From an uncultured Porphyromonadaceae bacterium (GTDB lineage: Bacteria > Bacteroidota > Bacteroidia > Bacteroidales > Muribaculaceae), in contig CAJJQT010000002.1 of the NCBI GenBank assembly GCA_905193995.1, positions 1 to 23,251 of the forward strand: a stretch of DNA of 23,251 nucleotides. Direction: 5' to 3'. The position numbers and the translations under genes were made by a program. This document shows, piece by piece, positions 1-7,655 of this stretch (within the stretch, counting starts at the first letter, position 1; the number at the start of each line of letters is the position of its first letter). The notes below the pieces were generated by a model. That model ran no database searches and was not told where the DNA came from. It saw only the letters and a program-made list of their open reading frames with translations.

Positions 1-1923
1 GTCGTCGATCGTCAGTGTCGGATCGGCCTGCAGCCAGGTGGCTATGGCGCCGGCCGCGATAGGAGTGGCCATCGAGGTGCCCTGCATCACTTCCCAGTAG
101 TTCTTGCGGTTGTTGTAGGTCTGGGCGGCCGACACCTGATAGGCATAGGCTGGCTGTGAGGCCACGGCGCGGTCATAGTAGTATGTCGAGATCGACGAGA
201 TGATGCCTGTGCCGGGGGCGCAGACATGGGGTAGCTTGCGGCCGTCGGCCAGTACGCCCCAGCTTGAGTAGCCGGCGATCGAGTCGACTTCCATGCCCCA
301 GCCGTCGTACTGGAATGCGCCGCCGGTGTTGTTGCGGCCCAGGCAAGGTACGATCTTGCGGGTGTTCCATGCGCCCACTACGAGCACGTTGTCGCCGCAG
401 GCCATCGAGCTGATCGAGAACGAACCCGAGCCGTCGGCGAAGCCGGTCTGCCCCAGATCGGTGAATTCAGCCGTGTTGCTGTTGGTGGTCATGTGTACAG
501 TCTGGCCGGCTGTGCCCGTGAGCTTGATGGCGAACACATAGCGGCCGGTCGCGTTGGTGGTGGGGTTGTTGATCAGGTTGGGCATCAGGCGCACGCTGTA
601 GCGGTTGTTGGTGCCGGCGTTTTTCGAGGTCGCCACGCTGATGGACGAGCGCGTGAACGCACGGTCGAACTGTTCGCTCGTGATTACTGATCCCGACGTG
701 GTGGAGCTGGCGAATGTCAGGGTCTGCTCGGTGTCTCCCGCTATGTCGCGGTTGTAGATGACGCTCTTGGTGTCGAGGTCGTAGATCATTATCGAGGTGG
801 TGAACGGAGTGGCCGAGTTGCTCCAGATATCGATTATGCCGCCCGCGCTGCCGTTCGCTCCGTAGAAGAAGGTCTGCACCGAGTTGTTTGAGGCGGTGAA
901 GTTGCCGGTCACCGACATGGGGATGTCGCCCTCGTTGCCCGATGCGATGCAGATGATGGCCCGCTTGCCCATCCGGCTCAGGAACTGACATACGGCGTCG
1001 GAGCCGTCGTGCGGGCCGATGGTCGAGCCGATCGACAGGTTCACCACTGCGGGCTTGCCCTGGCTTTCAGCATATTTGATGATTTCTTCTACGGAAGCCG
1101 TGATGTTGGGGTCGTAGAGTTCGCCGCAGCCTATGGCGAGCGTGGCTTCAGGAGCCATACCGTAGTAGGGGTTGATGTAGCGTGAGCCGGCGACCGCTAC
1201 CGATGTCTCTGTCGACAGCGCTACGGCGCCGCCGCCACGGCGGTTGAAGCTGCCTGCCATGCAGCCAGTGGTGTGCGTTCCGTGGGTTTCGCCCGAATTG
1301 TCGGTCTTGAACGAGGCGATGCGCGACGGTGTGTCGTATTTTACCGAGGTGCCTGAGCTGGTCGTAAAGTGCCATAATGAGCCTACGCGGGTATCGCCGT
1401 TGGCGTCGCAGAAGTTGGCGTGGTTGGGATCAAGGCCCGTGTCGAAGATGCCGGCGATGACGCCCTGCCCCTTGTAGCCCGACACGAGGCCTGTACCGTC
1501 GTGCACGCTGTTCATGTTGACTCCCTCACGTGCCTTGTCGAGCATCGCGGTGCGCTTTTCGCCGAACGATAGCGCCTTGACGAAGTCGCATTTCTCCAGG
1601 GCGACGATCTGGTCGAGAGAACCTTCGGCCAGCACCATGTCGTCGCAGTCGACGATTACTTCGAGGCCGTTGGCTTCGACGTCGGCTGCCGAGTGGCCCG
1701 GAGTCAGCGTCACGAACACGCCTACGCGCGCTCCCGCACGCGACACTTCTTCGAAATTGAACGGCAGATATGCCTGATCGGGACGGTTGTCGGCCGACGG
1801 ATTGGCCTGGTACGTGCGGATCTGTTCCAGCACCAGGCGGCCGCCGGTGTCAAATTTGCTCTGAGCCGATAGCGGCATTGCTACCGCTGCGCCCATCAGC
1901 GCTAAGAAGTAGAATCTGTTCAT
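1..1923 (-). CDS. Secreted S8 (subtilisin-like) serine protease, C-terminus cut by window edge
   Basis: The frame stays open for 641 codons from ATG at 1921-1923 to the window edge, so the protein is partial. The N-terminus is a signal peptide of about 20 residues (basic start, hydrophobic core, Ala-Gln near the likely cleavage site), so it is exported. The catalytic residues are all visible: Asp161 in IAGIFDTG, His214 in THGTHTTG, the oxyanion Asn330 in IASGNEGD and Ser617 in GTSMATP. The 287 residues between Asn330 and Ser617 far exceed the about 66 in subtilisin, so an extra, probably beta-rich domain is inserted, as in C5a-peptidase-like subtilases. Residues 25-150 probably include a propeptide. 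A C-terminal sorting domain may lie beyond the window. The role is inferred: extracellular protein breakdown. The family is near certain, the substrate unknown. Confidence 0.93.
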   Translation of the reverse strand, partial: MNRFYFLALMGAAVAMPLSAQSKFDTGGRLVLEQIRTYQANPSADNRPDQAYLPFNFEEVSRAGARVGVFVTLTPGHSAADVEANGLEVIVDCDDMVLAEGSLDQIVALEKCDFVKALSFGEKRTAMLDKAREGVNMNSVHDGTGLVSGYKGQGVIAGIFDTGLDPNHANFCDANGDTRVGSLWHFTTSSGTSVKYDTPSRIASFKTDNSGETHGTHTTGCMAGSFNRRGGGAVALSTETSVAVAGSRYINPYYGMAPEATLAIGCGELYDPNITASVEEIIKYAESQGKPAVVNLSIGSTIGPHDGSDAVCQFLSRMGKRAIICIASGNEGDIPMSVTGNFTASNNSVQTFFYGANGSAGGIIDIWSNSATPFTTSIMIYDLDTKSVIYNRDIAGDTEQTLTFASSTTSGSVITSEQFDRAFTRSSISVATSKNAGTNNRYSVRLMPNLINNPTTNATGRYVFAIKLTGTAGQTVHMTTNSNTAEFTDLGQTGFADGSGSFSISSMACGDNVLVVGAWNTRKIVPCLGRNNTGGAFQYDGWGMEVDSIAGYSSWGVLADGRKLPHVCAPGTGIISSISTYYYDRAVASQPAYAYQVSAAQTYNNRKNYWEVMQGTSMATPIAAGAIATWLQADPTLTIDD

Positions 1924-1970
1924 TATCCTTAAGGTTTTTATTTGTTTCTGCGTTTTTTGATTTTAAAATG

Positions 1971-1978
1971 CAAAATTA
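1971..1978 (-). promoter_or_regulatory. Bacteroidota -7 promoter box of the subtilase gene
   Basis: The minus strand reads TAATTTTG, matching TAnnTTTG, 47 bases before the protease ATG. No clear -33 TTTG is visible at the right distance, so the call rests on the -7 box and position. Confidence 0.5.
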
Positions 1979-2043
1979 CTCTTTTTTTGATGATATTGTT
2001 GCATTTCGGTGCTTAAAAGTGCTTAATCGCATCGATATTTAAC

Positions 2044-2080
2044 AAAAAACTCCGATTCTTCGCGAGTCGGAGTCTTTTTG
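2044..2080 (-). terminator. Rho-independent terminator after the HEPN/MNT pair
   Basis: Arms at 2049-2058 and 2064-2073 form a 10-bp stem with one G-U pair and the 5-base loop 2059-2063. On the minus strand the stem is followed by a T-run (2044-2048). It lies about 180 bases past the toxin stop and ahead of the protease promoter. A T-run on the plus side (2075-2079) makes it potentially bidirectional. Confidence 0.75.
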
Positions 2081-2261
2081 TCTAATCAAAAAAGCGAGTG
2101 TATTTGAGTTGTTGTTCCGTAATGAAAAAGTTGTTTTTGCTGCAATTCTGACTTTTTGACTTCCACTTTCACCGATAGTTTAATCCCCGTCATCTCATTT
2201 AACATGTTTTAACATAAACTACTTTTTATTTTCATTTATAGCATGGTTGAAATTACAATGA

Positions 2262-2630
2262 TTATTTTTCGTTGTTAAAATGACTTTCGTAGTCGGAAAG
2301 GATTTTTTCTATATCTTTTTTGAGTTCGGGTATGTGCCGAACGACGAGGCTCCATAAAAATTCTGGCTGGACATTGTCGTATGCATGGACTATTCGGTTT
2401 CGTGTGTCGACTATGGCTCTCGCATTAGGTATCATTAGTTCAGGATCTTTTTTTCTTATCCTGTTTATAGCTTCACCCATGATTTCAACCTTACGTTCTA
2501 CAACACATTTGCGCATGATATCTTTTTCAAAAAGGTCATAACGGTTCGGAAAGTCAACGAAGCAACTTTGCAAATCGTCGATGGCGTCAAGCACATCCTG
2601 TAAGTATGTCAGAACTTCTTCATTTGCCAT
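2262..2630 (-). CDS. hepT: HEPN-domain RNase toxin, HepT-like (DUF86)
   Basis: This 122-residue, mostly helical protein has the HEPN RNase motif Rx4HxY as R77-NRIV-H82-A-Y84. In characterised HepT toxins this motif cuts RNA, and the Tyr is modified by the partner MNT enzyme. The N-terminal half looks like the usual HEPN helical bundle and the length is normal for DUF86. Its start overlaps the end of the MNT gene by 11 bases, so the two are surely co-transcribed with the nucleotidyltransferase first. The gene is clearly more AT-rich than its neighbours, which suggests acquisition by transfer. The motif and pairing are seen directly; toxin activity is inferred from the family. Confidence 0.88.
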   Translation of the reverse strand: MANEEVLTYLQDVLDAIDDLQSCFVDFPNRYDLFEKDIMRKCVVERKVEIMGEAINRIRKKDPELMIPNARAIVDTRNRIVHAYDNVQPEFLWSLVVRHIPELKKDIEKILSDYESHFNNEK

Positions 2631-2928
2631 AGATCATTCTTTTTGTCCGGTTGACATTGGCAATAAAATATTTGTTGCGCAACCCCTTTTCTTCTATAAG
2701 ATCAACTTTGCGTCCGAGCAGGAACTCCAGAGCGTCGCGAAGCCCGAAATAATTGCTCACGTAGTCGAATTTATCGTGATCGACAGGCTCGAAGTCCACA
2801 AGAAGGTCAACATCGCTTTGGTCATTGAATTTATCGGTAAGAATAGAACCAAAGACCGCCAGGGATTTCACCTTATGTTTCCGGCAAAGGTCTAAAATGC
2901 GCTGCAGATTTAATTCGATCAACTTCAT
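2620..2928 (-). CDS. mntA: MNT-domain nucleotidyltransferase antitoxin, MntA-like
   Basis: This 102-residue protein of the minimal nucleotidyltransferase family has an exact GSx10DxD motif: G27 S28, ten residues, then D39 and D41. The motif binds the metal-nucleotide complex. Characterised MntA enzymes inactivate HepT by adding AMP groups to the Tyr of its Rx4HxY motif, and that Tyr is present in the overlapping downstream toxin gene. ATG lies at 2926-2928, 19 bases after a good -7 box. The gene is AT-rich like its partner. The antitoxin role is inferred from family and gene order. Some MNT/HEPN pairs have not been shown to be toxin-antitoxin systems, so a different nucleotide-transfer role remains possible. 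Confidence 0.88.
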   Translation of the reverse strand: MKLIELNLQRILDLCRKHKVKSLAVFGSILTDKFNDQSDVDLLVDFEPVDHDKFDYVSNYFGLRDALEFLLGRKVDLIEEKGLRNKYFIANVNRTKRMIYGK

Positions 2929-2947
2929 AGCCTAAATTTATCAAATG

Positions 2948-2955
2948 CAAAGATA
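2948..2955 (-). promoter_or_regulatory. Promoter (-7 box) of mntA-hepT
   Basis: The minus strand reads TATCTTTG, a perfect TAnnTTTG, 19 bases before the mntA ATG. A TTTC at 2974-2977, 18 bases upstream, could serve as the -33 element and falls in the inverted repeat at 2975-2999. Confidence 0.65.
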
Positions 2956-2974
2956 ATTATTCTTATTGAAAAAG

Positions 2975-2999
2975 AAACGTTTTGGTACTAAAAACGTTT
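2975..2999. repeat. 9-bp inverted repeat: clc terminator or toxin-antitoxin operator
   Basis: The perfect arms AAACGTTTT (2975-2983) and AAAACGTTT (2991-2999) flank a 7-base spacer. It follows the clc stop (3016) and on the minus strand continues into CTTTTTC, so it could be a weak terminator. It also covers the likely -33 region of the mntA promoter, where an operator would sit. The sequence does not decide between these. Confidence 0.55.
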
Positions 3000-3015
3000 G
3001 AATTGTCAGGCCTTT

Positions 3016-4821
3016 TCAGTCGTCGCAGTAGTGGCGCAGGACGCGGCGGTAGGAGTTGAAGATCTTGCTCTTGGAGATGAAGCCGAAGTAGTGGCCCTCG
3101 CGGTCGACCACGGGCAGGTTCCACGCCCGCGTAGTGTCGAATTTCTTCATTACCTGGTCCATGTGCTCACCGATGATGATCTTGTCGGGAGGCGAGGTCA
3201 TGAACGACGCCACGTTCATCTTGCGGTACAGGTCGGGGCGGAACATGATGTTGCGGATATCGTCGAGCTGTACCACGCCCAGAAGCTTGCTGTCGGCGCT
3301 CAGCACCGGGAACAGGTTGCGGTTCGACTTGGCGATCGTGTCGACCATATCCTTCAGTGTCATTTCGGGATGCACGCTCATGAAGTCTGTCTCGATCACC
3401 GAATCCATTTTCAGCAGCGTCAGCACAGCCTTGTCTTTCTCATGGGTCAGCAGCTTGCCCTGCTTGGCCAGGCGCATGGTGTAGATGCTGTAGGGCTCGA
3501 ACACCTTGATGGTGCCGTACGAGATCGTCGACACGATCAGCAGCGGCAGGAACAGGTCGTAGCCACCCGTGAGCTCGGCCGTGAGGAAGATGGCCATCAG
3601 AGGCGCGTGCATCACGCCCGACATCACGCCCGCCATACCGATCAGGGCGAAGTTCTTCGTGCTCAGTTCCGGGCCCCAGCCAAGCATGTTGAACAGGTAG
3701 GCGAACAGGAAGCCTGTCATGCACCCCACGTAGAGCGACGGGGCGAACGTGCCGCCCACGCCACCCGCACCGTTGGTGGCCGACGTGGCGAACGCCTTCG
3801 TGGCTATGATCATGGTGATGAACAGCACCAGAAACCACACCTGCCCGCGGTCGCCGTAGAAGATCGAGCCGTCGACTATCGACGAAGCGTCGCCTGCCAG
3901 CAGCCCCATGATGCTGTCGTACCCTTCGCCGTAGAGCGGCGGGAACAGGAACACGAGCGCCGACAGTATCGTGCAGCCGATCAGCGTCCGTATCCACGGC
4001 CGCTTGAACCGGCCGAAGAAATTCTCCATCATGTTCATCACGCGGGTGAAATAGAGCGACACCAGGCCCGCAACGATACCCAGGACTATGGCCTGCGGTA
4101 TCTTGGCAGTGGAGAAGTCGACGTTCTGTGCGAAGAAGAATTCGAATGAAAAGCCAGTGTACATATATGCGATCGTCGCGCTGGTGATCGACGAGATCAG
4201 CAGCGGCATCACCGACACGGTCGTAAGGTCGAGCATCAGCACCTCGAGCGTGAACAGCATCCCCGCGATCGGAGCCTTGAATATCCCCGCTATGCCTGCC
4301 GCCGCCCCGCAGCCGACCAGGATCATCAGGATGCGCGGCGACATCCGGAACATCGATCCGAGATTCGAGCCGATCGCCGCGCCGGTGTGAACGATGGGAC
4401 CCTCGGCTCCGACCGATCCGCCGAAGCCTATCGTCACCGACGATGCCAGCAGCGATGTGTAGATGTTGTGGCGCTTGAGCCGCGATTTGTTCTGCGATAT
4501 CGCCCACAGCACGCGCGTCACGCCGTGCGAGATGTTGTCTTTGACCACATAGCGCACGAACAGCGCCGTGATCACCACGCCAAGTGTCGGCAGCAGTATG
4601 TACAGGTAGTTGCCCGCATGCAGGTCGACGTGCTGCGTCAGGGCGCCGGAGATGGTGTGTATCAGGTATTTGAGGAGCTGTGCGGCCAGGCCGGCGAATA
4701 CGCCGACAAGCAGTGCCAAGAACACTACGAACGTGCGTTCGCCGATGTGCTGCTCGCGCCACTGCAGGAAGCGCATGAAGGCCGCGTTGAGCCGGCTGTT
4801 GTGTATGTATCTTTGTGTCAA
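3016..4821 (-). CDS. CLC-family chloride channel/transporter with C-terminal CBS pair
   Basis: This integral membrane protein has about ten to twelve hydrophobic segments over residues 30-445, followed by two CBS domains (about 474-530 and 536-593). The CLC signatures are clear: GSVGAEGP at 135-142 with the gating Glu140, and GGVGGTFAP at 353-361. The internal proton glutamate of the E. coli exchanger (Glu203) aligns with Val194 in MLFTLEVLM, as in animal CLC channels, so passive conduction is possible. The usual GSGIP motif is replaced by SHGV near 98-101. The longest frame begins with TTG at 4819-4821; an in-frame ATG at 4774-4776 (residue 16) is an equally good start. It lies 36 bases after the sugar-transferase gene with no promoter visible, so it is probably in the same transcript. 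Confidence 0.9.
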   Translation of the reverse strand: MTQRYIHNSRLNAAFMRFLQWREQHIGERTFVVFLALLVGVFAGLAAQLLKYLIHTISGALTQHVDLHAGNYLYILLPTLGVVITALFVRYVVKDNISHGVTRVLWAISQNKSRLKRHNIYTSLLASSVTIGFGGSVGAEGPIVHTGAAIGSNLGSMFRMSPRILMILVGCGAAAGIAGIFKAPIAGMLFTLEVLMLDLTTVSVMPLLISSITSATIAYMYTGFSFEFFFAQNVDFSTAKIPQAIVLGIVAGLVSLYFTRVMNMMENFFGRFKRPWIRTLIGCTILSALVFLFPPLYGEGYDSIMGLLAGDASSIVDGSIFYGDRGQVWFLVLFITMIIATKAFATSATNGAGGVGGTFAPSLYVGCMTGFLFAYLFNMLGWGPELSTKNFALIGMAGVMSGVMHAPLMAIFLTAELTGGYDLFLPLLIVSTISYGTIKVFEPYSIYTMRLAKQGKLLTHEKDKAVLTLLKMDSVIETDFMSVHPEMTLKDMVDTIAKSNRNLFPVLSADSKLLGVVQLDDIRNIMFRPDLYRKMNVASFMTSPPDKIIIGEHMDQVMKKFDTTRAWNLPVVDREGHYFGFISKSKIFNSYRRVLRHYCDD

Positions 4822-4857
4822 ATCTGTCAGTCTTTTTTTACCTTGTTAAATCTGTTG

Positions 4858-6231
4858 TCACACACCTTTGCCTGTCAGCACCGTGTGAACCGTGTAGAAC
4901 AGTATCTTGAGGTCAACGCCCAGCGACACGTTCTCCAGATAGATCATGTCGTAGCGCAGCCGTTCGATCATCTCGTCGACCGAGCCCGCGTAGCCGTACT
5001 TCACCATGCCCCACGACGTGATGCCGGGGCGCACCTGGTGGATCAGGCTGTAGCGCGGTTCGCGCTCCACGATCTGCCTTACGAAGTATTCACGTTCGGG
5101 CCGCGGCCCCACGATCGACATGTCGCCCGTGAGCACGTTCCAGAACTGCGGCAGCTCGTCGATGCGGTACTTGCGCAGGAAGCGGCCCACACGCGTCACG
5201 CGCGGATCGTCGGCCGACGACAGTGCAGGCCCGTCGGCTTCGGCGTCGGTGCGCATGGTGCGGAATTTGATTATGCGGAAGCGGCGCTTGCGGTAGCCCA
5301 CACGCTCCTGGCGGTAAAGCACCGGTCCCGGCGAATCGTGCCGGATCGCCACGGCTACCGCCGCGAACACCGGCAGTAGGCACACGAGCGCCAGCGCCGA
5401 CACCACCACGTCGCCCACGCGCTTGAGGTTGACCGTCGAGGGCGGTATGTTGGCCGTAGTGATGTTGATCAGCGGCTCCGAGGCAACCGACGTCATGCGC
5501 GGATTGGAGGCCATGAGGCGGTAGAGTCCTACCGGCACGTAGATGTCTAGTCCGGTCCGCAGCAGTTTGCTGATCAGCGGCATGTCGAGTTCCATCCGCC
5601 CGGTGTCGTCGCTCACGATTATCACGCGCGGCTTCACCGACGCTATGGCGGCGTCAATGTCGCAGGTTTCCGGATCGGTCGTGCCCGCTATGAGGAAGTC
5701 GCCTGCGCGACGGCTCTTGCCGAGCCGCTGGCGCAGCCGTTCGGCCGAGTCCGGGTCGCCCACGATCAGGGCCCGGTAGAGGCCCTCGCCGCGCGCCCGG
5801 GCGCGGTTGTGAGCCGTGGTGATGACGGCGCGGCCGATGACCGTCGGCACGAACAGCAGCAGCCACAATATCGCCATGAGCTCGTAGTTGTGGAGGCGTT
5901 CGGGCACATTGTCGTTGATCAGGGCGGTGAAGAAGATGATCAGCATGGCGGTCAGCGACACTATGGCCGTGTTGCCGGTCTCGTCGAGACGTGATTTCGC
6001 GCGTACATTATTATAAAAGCCCGACAGCGCGTACAGCCCGACCGTCATCAGCGGGATGAGCAGCTGGCCCAGCAGCACGCTCGGATAGTGGAACAGCCAC
6101 TGGTCTATCGTGGCGTAAGCTCCTACGCGCGGCAGCGAGAAATAGCGTACGATGTTGAAAGTCAGCCATCCGACATTGGCTGTCAGATAGTCGCTGACTA
6201 TGTACCTGATCCGCTGCCCGGCCGTGCTCAT
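4858..6231 (-). CDS. Polyprenyl-phosphate sugar-1-phosphate transferase (exopolysaccharide initiation)
   Basis: This 457-residue membrane enzyme of the WcaJ/WbaP type transfers a sugar phosphate from a nucleotide sugar to undecaprenyl phosphate, the first step of capsule or exopolysaccharide repeat assembly. The N-terminal third has about four membrane segments, the middle resembles the cytosolic nucleotide-binding-like domain of the family, and another membrane helix precedes the C-terminal catalytic domain. That domain contains [22 protein letters not shown], then [11 protein letters not shown] and [11 protein letters not shown] start it at ATG 6229-6231, which shares ATGA with the tsaC stop; the frame extends upstream to 6321 but only inside tsaC. 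It belongs to the tsaB-tsaC-clc transcript. No other polysaccharide genes adjoin it, although three glycosyltransferase genes occur further along the window. The sugar is unknown. Confidence 0.92.
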   Translation of the reverse strand: MSTAGQRIRYIVSDYLTANVGWLTFNIVRYFSLPRVGAYATIDQWLFHYPSVLLGQLLIPLMTVGLYALSGFYNNVRAKSRLDETGNTAIVSLTAMLIIFFTALINDNVPERLHNYELMAILWLLLFVPTVIGRAVITTAHNRARARGEGLYRALIVGDPDSAERLRQRLGKSRRAGDFLIAGTTDPETCDIDAAIASVKPRVIIVSDDTGRMELDMPLISKLLRTGLDIYVPVGLYRLMASNPRMTSVASEPLINITTANIPPSTVNLKRVGDVVVSALALVCLLPVFAAVAVAIRHDSPGPVLYRQERVGYRKRRFRIIKFRTMRTDAEADGPALSSADDPRVTRVGRFLRKYRIDELPQFWNVLTGDMSIVGPRPEREYFVRQIVEREPRYSLIHQVRPGITSWGMVKYGYAGSVDEMIERLRYDMIYLENVSLGVDLKILFYTVHTVLTGKGV

Positions 6232-6809
6232 TTGCGCAGGATTTTGAACAGCCCTCCGGCCGATATCTTGATTACGGTCGACGCTTTGGGAGCCGGTGCC
6301 TCGTCGCGGCGCGAGCGACACACGTAGTCGGTCAGTCCGAGCAGTTCCGGATCGATCGAGCTGAAGTCGAGCGGCGTCGGTTCGCCGCTGAAATTGGCCG
6401 ATGTCGACACTACCGGGCCGCGCATGGCCCGGCAGAGCCCGGCCGAGAACGGCTCGCGCGTCAGGCGCACCCCGATGCTGCCGTCGTCGGCCAGCAGTTC
6501 GGGCGCCACGTCGCGGCCCCGGTCGTAGATCACCGTCACAGGGTCGACCGCCGCTTCGATCAGCTGTTCGGCCACCTCAGGCACTTCATCCACGGTGCGT
6601 TCGAGCATAGCCATCGAGTCGACAAGCGTTATCAGCGCCTTGGCCTCGCATCTGCGCTTGATCTCGAAAATGCGGCGCACGGCCGCCGAGTTGCGGGCGT
6701 CGCAGCCCAGTCCCCAGACCGTGTCCGTGGGGTAGGCGATGACTCCGCCGCGGCGCATTGCTGCCACGGCCTCCGCTATATCGTCTCTGTACTGTTCGGG
6801 TGCGGTCAT
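6228..6809 (-). CDS. tsaC: L-threonylcarbamoyladenylate synthase (TsaC/YrdC family)
   Basis: This 193-residue YrdC-fold enzyme makes threonylcarbamoyl-AMP from threonine, bicarbonate and ATP, the first step of the t6A modification of ANN-decoding tRNAs. Visible family features are YPTDTVWGLGCDA near the N-terminus, IFEIKRR with a following KALI, and the STSAN motif (VVSTSANFSGEPTP). It lacks the extra Sua5 domain, so it is the short TsaC form. Its ATG overlaps the tsaB stop in ATGA, and its own stop overlaps the sugar-transferase ATG in the same way. Being next to tsaB supports the t6A role. Paralogues such as YciO share the fold, but the context favours TsaC. Confidence 0.92.
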   Translation of the reverse strand: MTAPEQYRDDIAEAVAAMRRGGVIAYPTDTVWGLGCDARNSAAVRRIFEIKRRCEAKALITLVDSMAMLERTVDEVPEVAEQLIEAAVDPVTVIYDRGRDVAPELLADDGSIGVRLTREPFSAGLCRAMRGPVVSTSANFSGEPTPLDFSSIDPELLGLTDYVCRSRRDEAPAPKASTVIKISAGGLFKILRK

Positions 6810-7501
6810 ATCTTGCTCTTAGGCACTGTGGCCTGGAATTCTTTCAGGTAAAGCGGCGTGCTGTAGGCCAGGTCGATGAACTCGCGGCGGGCGTACGCGC
6901 GTTCGGCCAGCGCCACCATGTCGACTGCCAGGGGCGTTATGTCGGGGATTATGCGCACGTTGGGCGCTTTGATCACTTCTGCGGCCTTGGCGCTGCCGTC
7001 GCCGAAGAGCAGCACGGGACGGCCGGTGGCTATCAGCCCGGCGTACGAATTTTCGTCGAGAATCAGCGGCCCGGGCTTCATCAGTTCGTTTAGCCCGAAG
7101 TCGTAGGCCGCGGTGAACACTTCCATGCGCCGCGCGTCGATCATCGGCACCAGTATCGATTCGGGATCGATGTCATCGGCCGAGAACATCACGCGGGTAG
7201 CCATCAGTTCGAGCGTGCGCACGCCGATCAGCGGCACCTCCAGGGCATAGGCAAGCCCCTTGGCCTCGCTCAGACCGATGCGCAGCCCCGTGTAGCTGCC
7301 CGGCCCCATACTCACGGCCACCGCTTCGAGCTTCAGCTCGCGCTCGGCCGCGAAATCGAGGCATCTCTTGATGAATCCGCTCAGCAGAGCCGCGTGGTTG
7401 CGCCCCTCGAAGTCCTCGGCATGGCACAGGACCATTCCCTCGGCTGTCAGAGCCGCCGAACATACGGCTGTCGTCGTATCTATATTCAATATTACTGCCA
7501 T
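6806..7501 (-). CDS. tsaB: tRNA threonylcarbamoyladenosine biosynthesis protein TsaB
   Basis: This 231-residue ASKHA-fold protein partners TsaD in the complex that transfers the threonylcarbamoyl group to A37 of tRNA. It starts with AVILNIDTTTAVCSAAL, typical of the TsaB N-terminus, and has the family signature SMGPGSYTGLRIGLSEAKGLAYAL near residues 64-85. I chose ATG 7499-7501; the frame could extend to 7552, but the promoter at 7523-7553 lies inside that extension. The leader is then about 20 bases. It is the first gene of the minus-strand unit tsaB-tsaC-sugar transferase-clc, diverging from manA. Confidence 0.93.
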   Translation of the reverse strand: MAVILNIDTTTAVCSAALTAEGMVLCHAEDFEGRNHAALLSGFIKRCLDFAAERELKLEAVAVSMGPGSYTGLRIGLSEAKGLAYALEVPLIGVRTLELMATRVMFSADDIDPESILVPMIDARRMEVFTAAYDFGLNELMKPGPLILDENSYAGLIATGRPVLLFGDGSAKAAEVIKAPNVRIIPDITPLAVDMVALAERAYARREFIDLAYSTPLYLKEFQATVPKSKI

Positions 7502-7522
7502 TCCTATTGCAAATCTATGTCG

Positions 7523-7553
7523 CAAAATTAGTAAAATTTCGCGAGTCGGCAAA
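7523..7553 (-). promoter_or_regulatory. Promoter of the tsaB unit
   Basis: The minus strand has TTTG (7550-7553), a 19-base spacer, then TAATTTTG (7523-7530), a full match to the Bacteroidota -33/-7 consensus. A second TAnnTTTG (TAGATTTG) lies at 7510-7517 but is closer to the ATG and has no matching -33. Confidence 0.8.
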
Positions 7554-7620
7554 CATCAAATCGCAATTGACGCGCCGACCGCGCTGCAGCCCGCCGGTTG
7601 CGTTTATTTGGGCGCCTTTC

Positions 7621-7651
7621 TTTCGGGTATGAAAAAAAATGCGTATCTTTG
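7621..7651 (+). promoter_or_regulatory. Promoter of manA, only 4 bases from the start codon
   Basis: TATCTTTG at 7644-7651 is a perfect -7 box, with TTTC at 7621-7624 after a 19-base spacer as a near-consensus -33. The manA ATG begins at 7656, so the transcript should be leaderless or nearly so. Confidence 0.7.
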
Positions 7652-7655
7652 CGGA

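Larger units (their letters stand above)
1924..2261. other. AT-rich intergenic region without a gene
   Basis: This 338-base gap between the protease and the HEPN toxin gene holds the protease promoter (1971-1978) and a hairpin terminator (2049-2080). The rest (2085-2261) is AT-rich with a small palindrome AACATGTT at 2201-2208. I see no convincing reading frame or RNA gene in it. Its composition matches the adjacent toxin-antitoxin pair rather than the GC-rich genes around it. Confidence 0.6.

Noticed and set aside
2998..5379. Plus-strand frames 2998-4149 and 4387-5379
   Set aside because: They lie opposite clc and the sugar transferase, rich in His, Arg and Gln without motifs; shadow frames.
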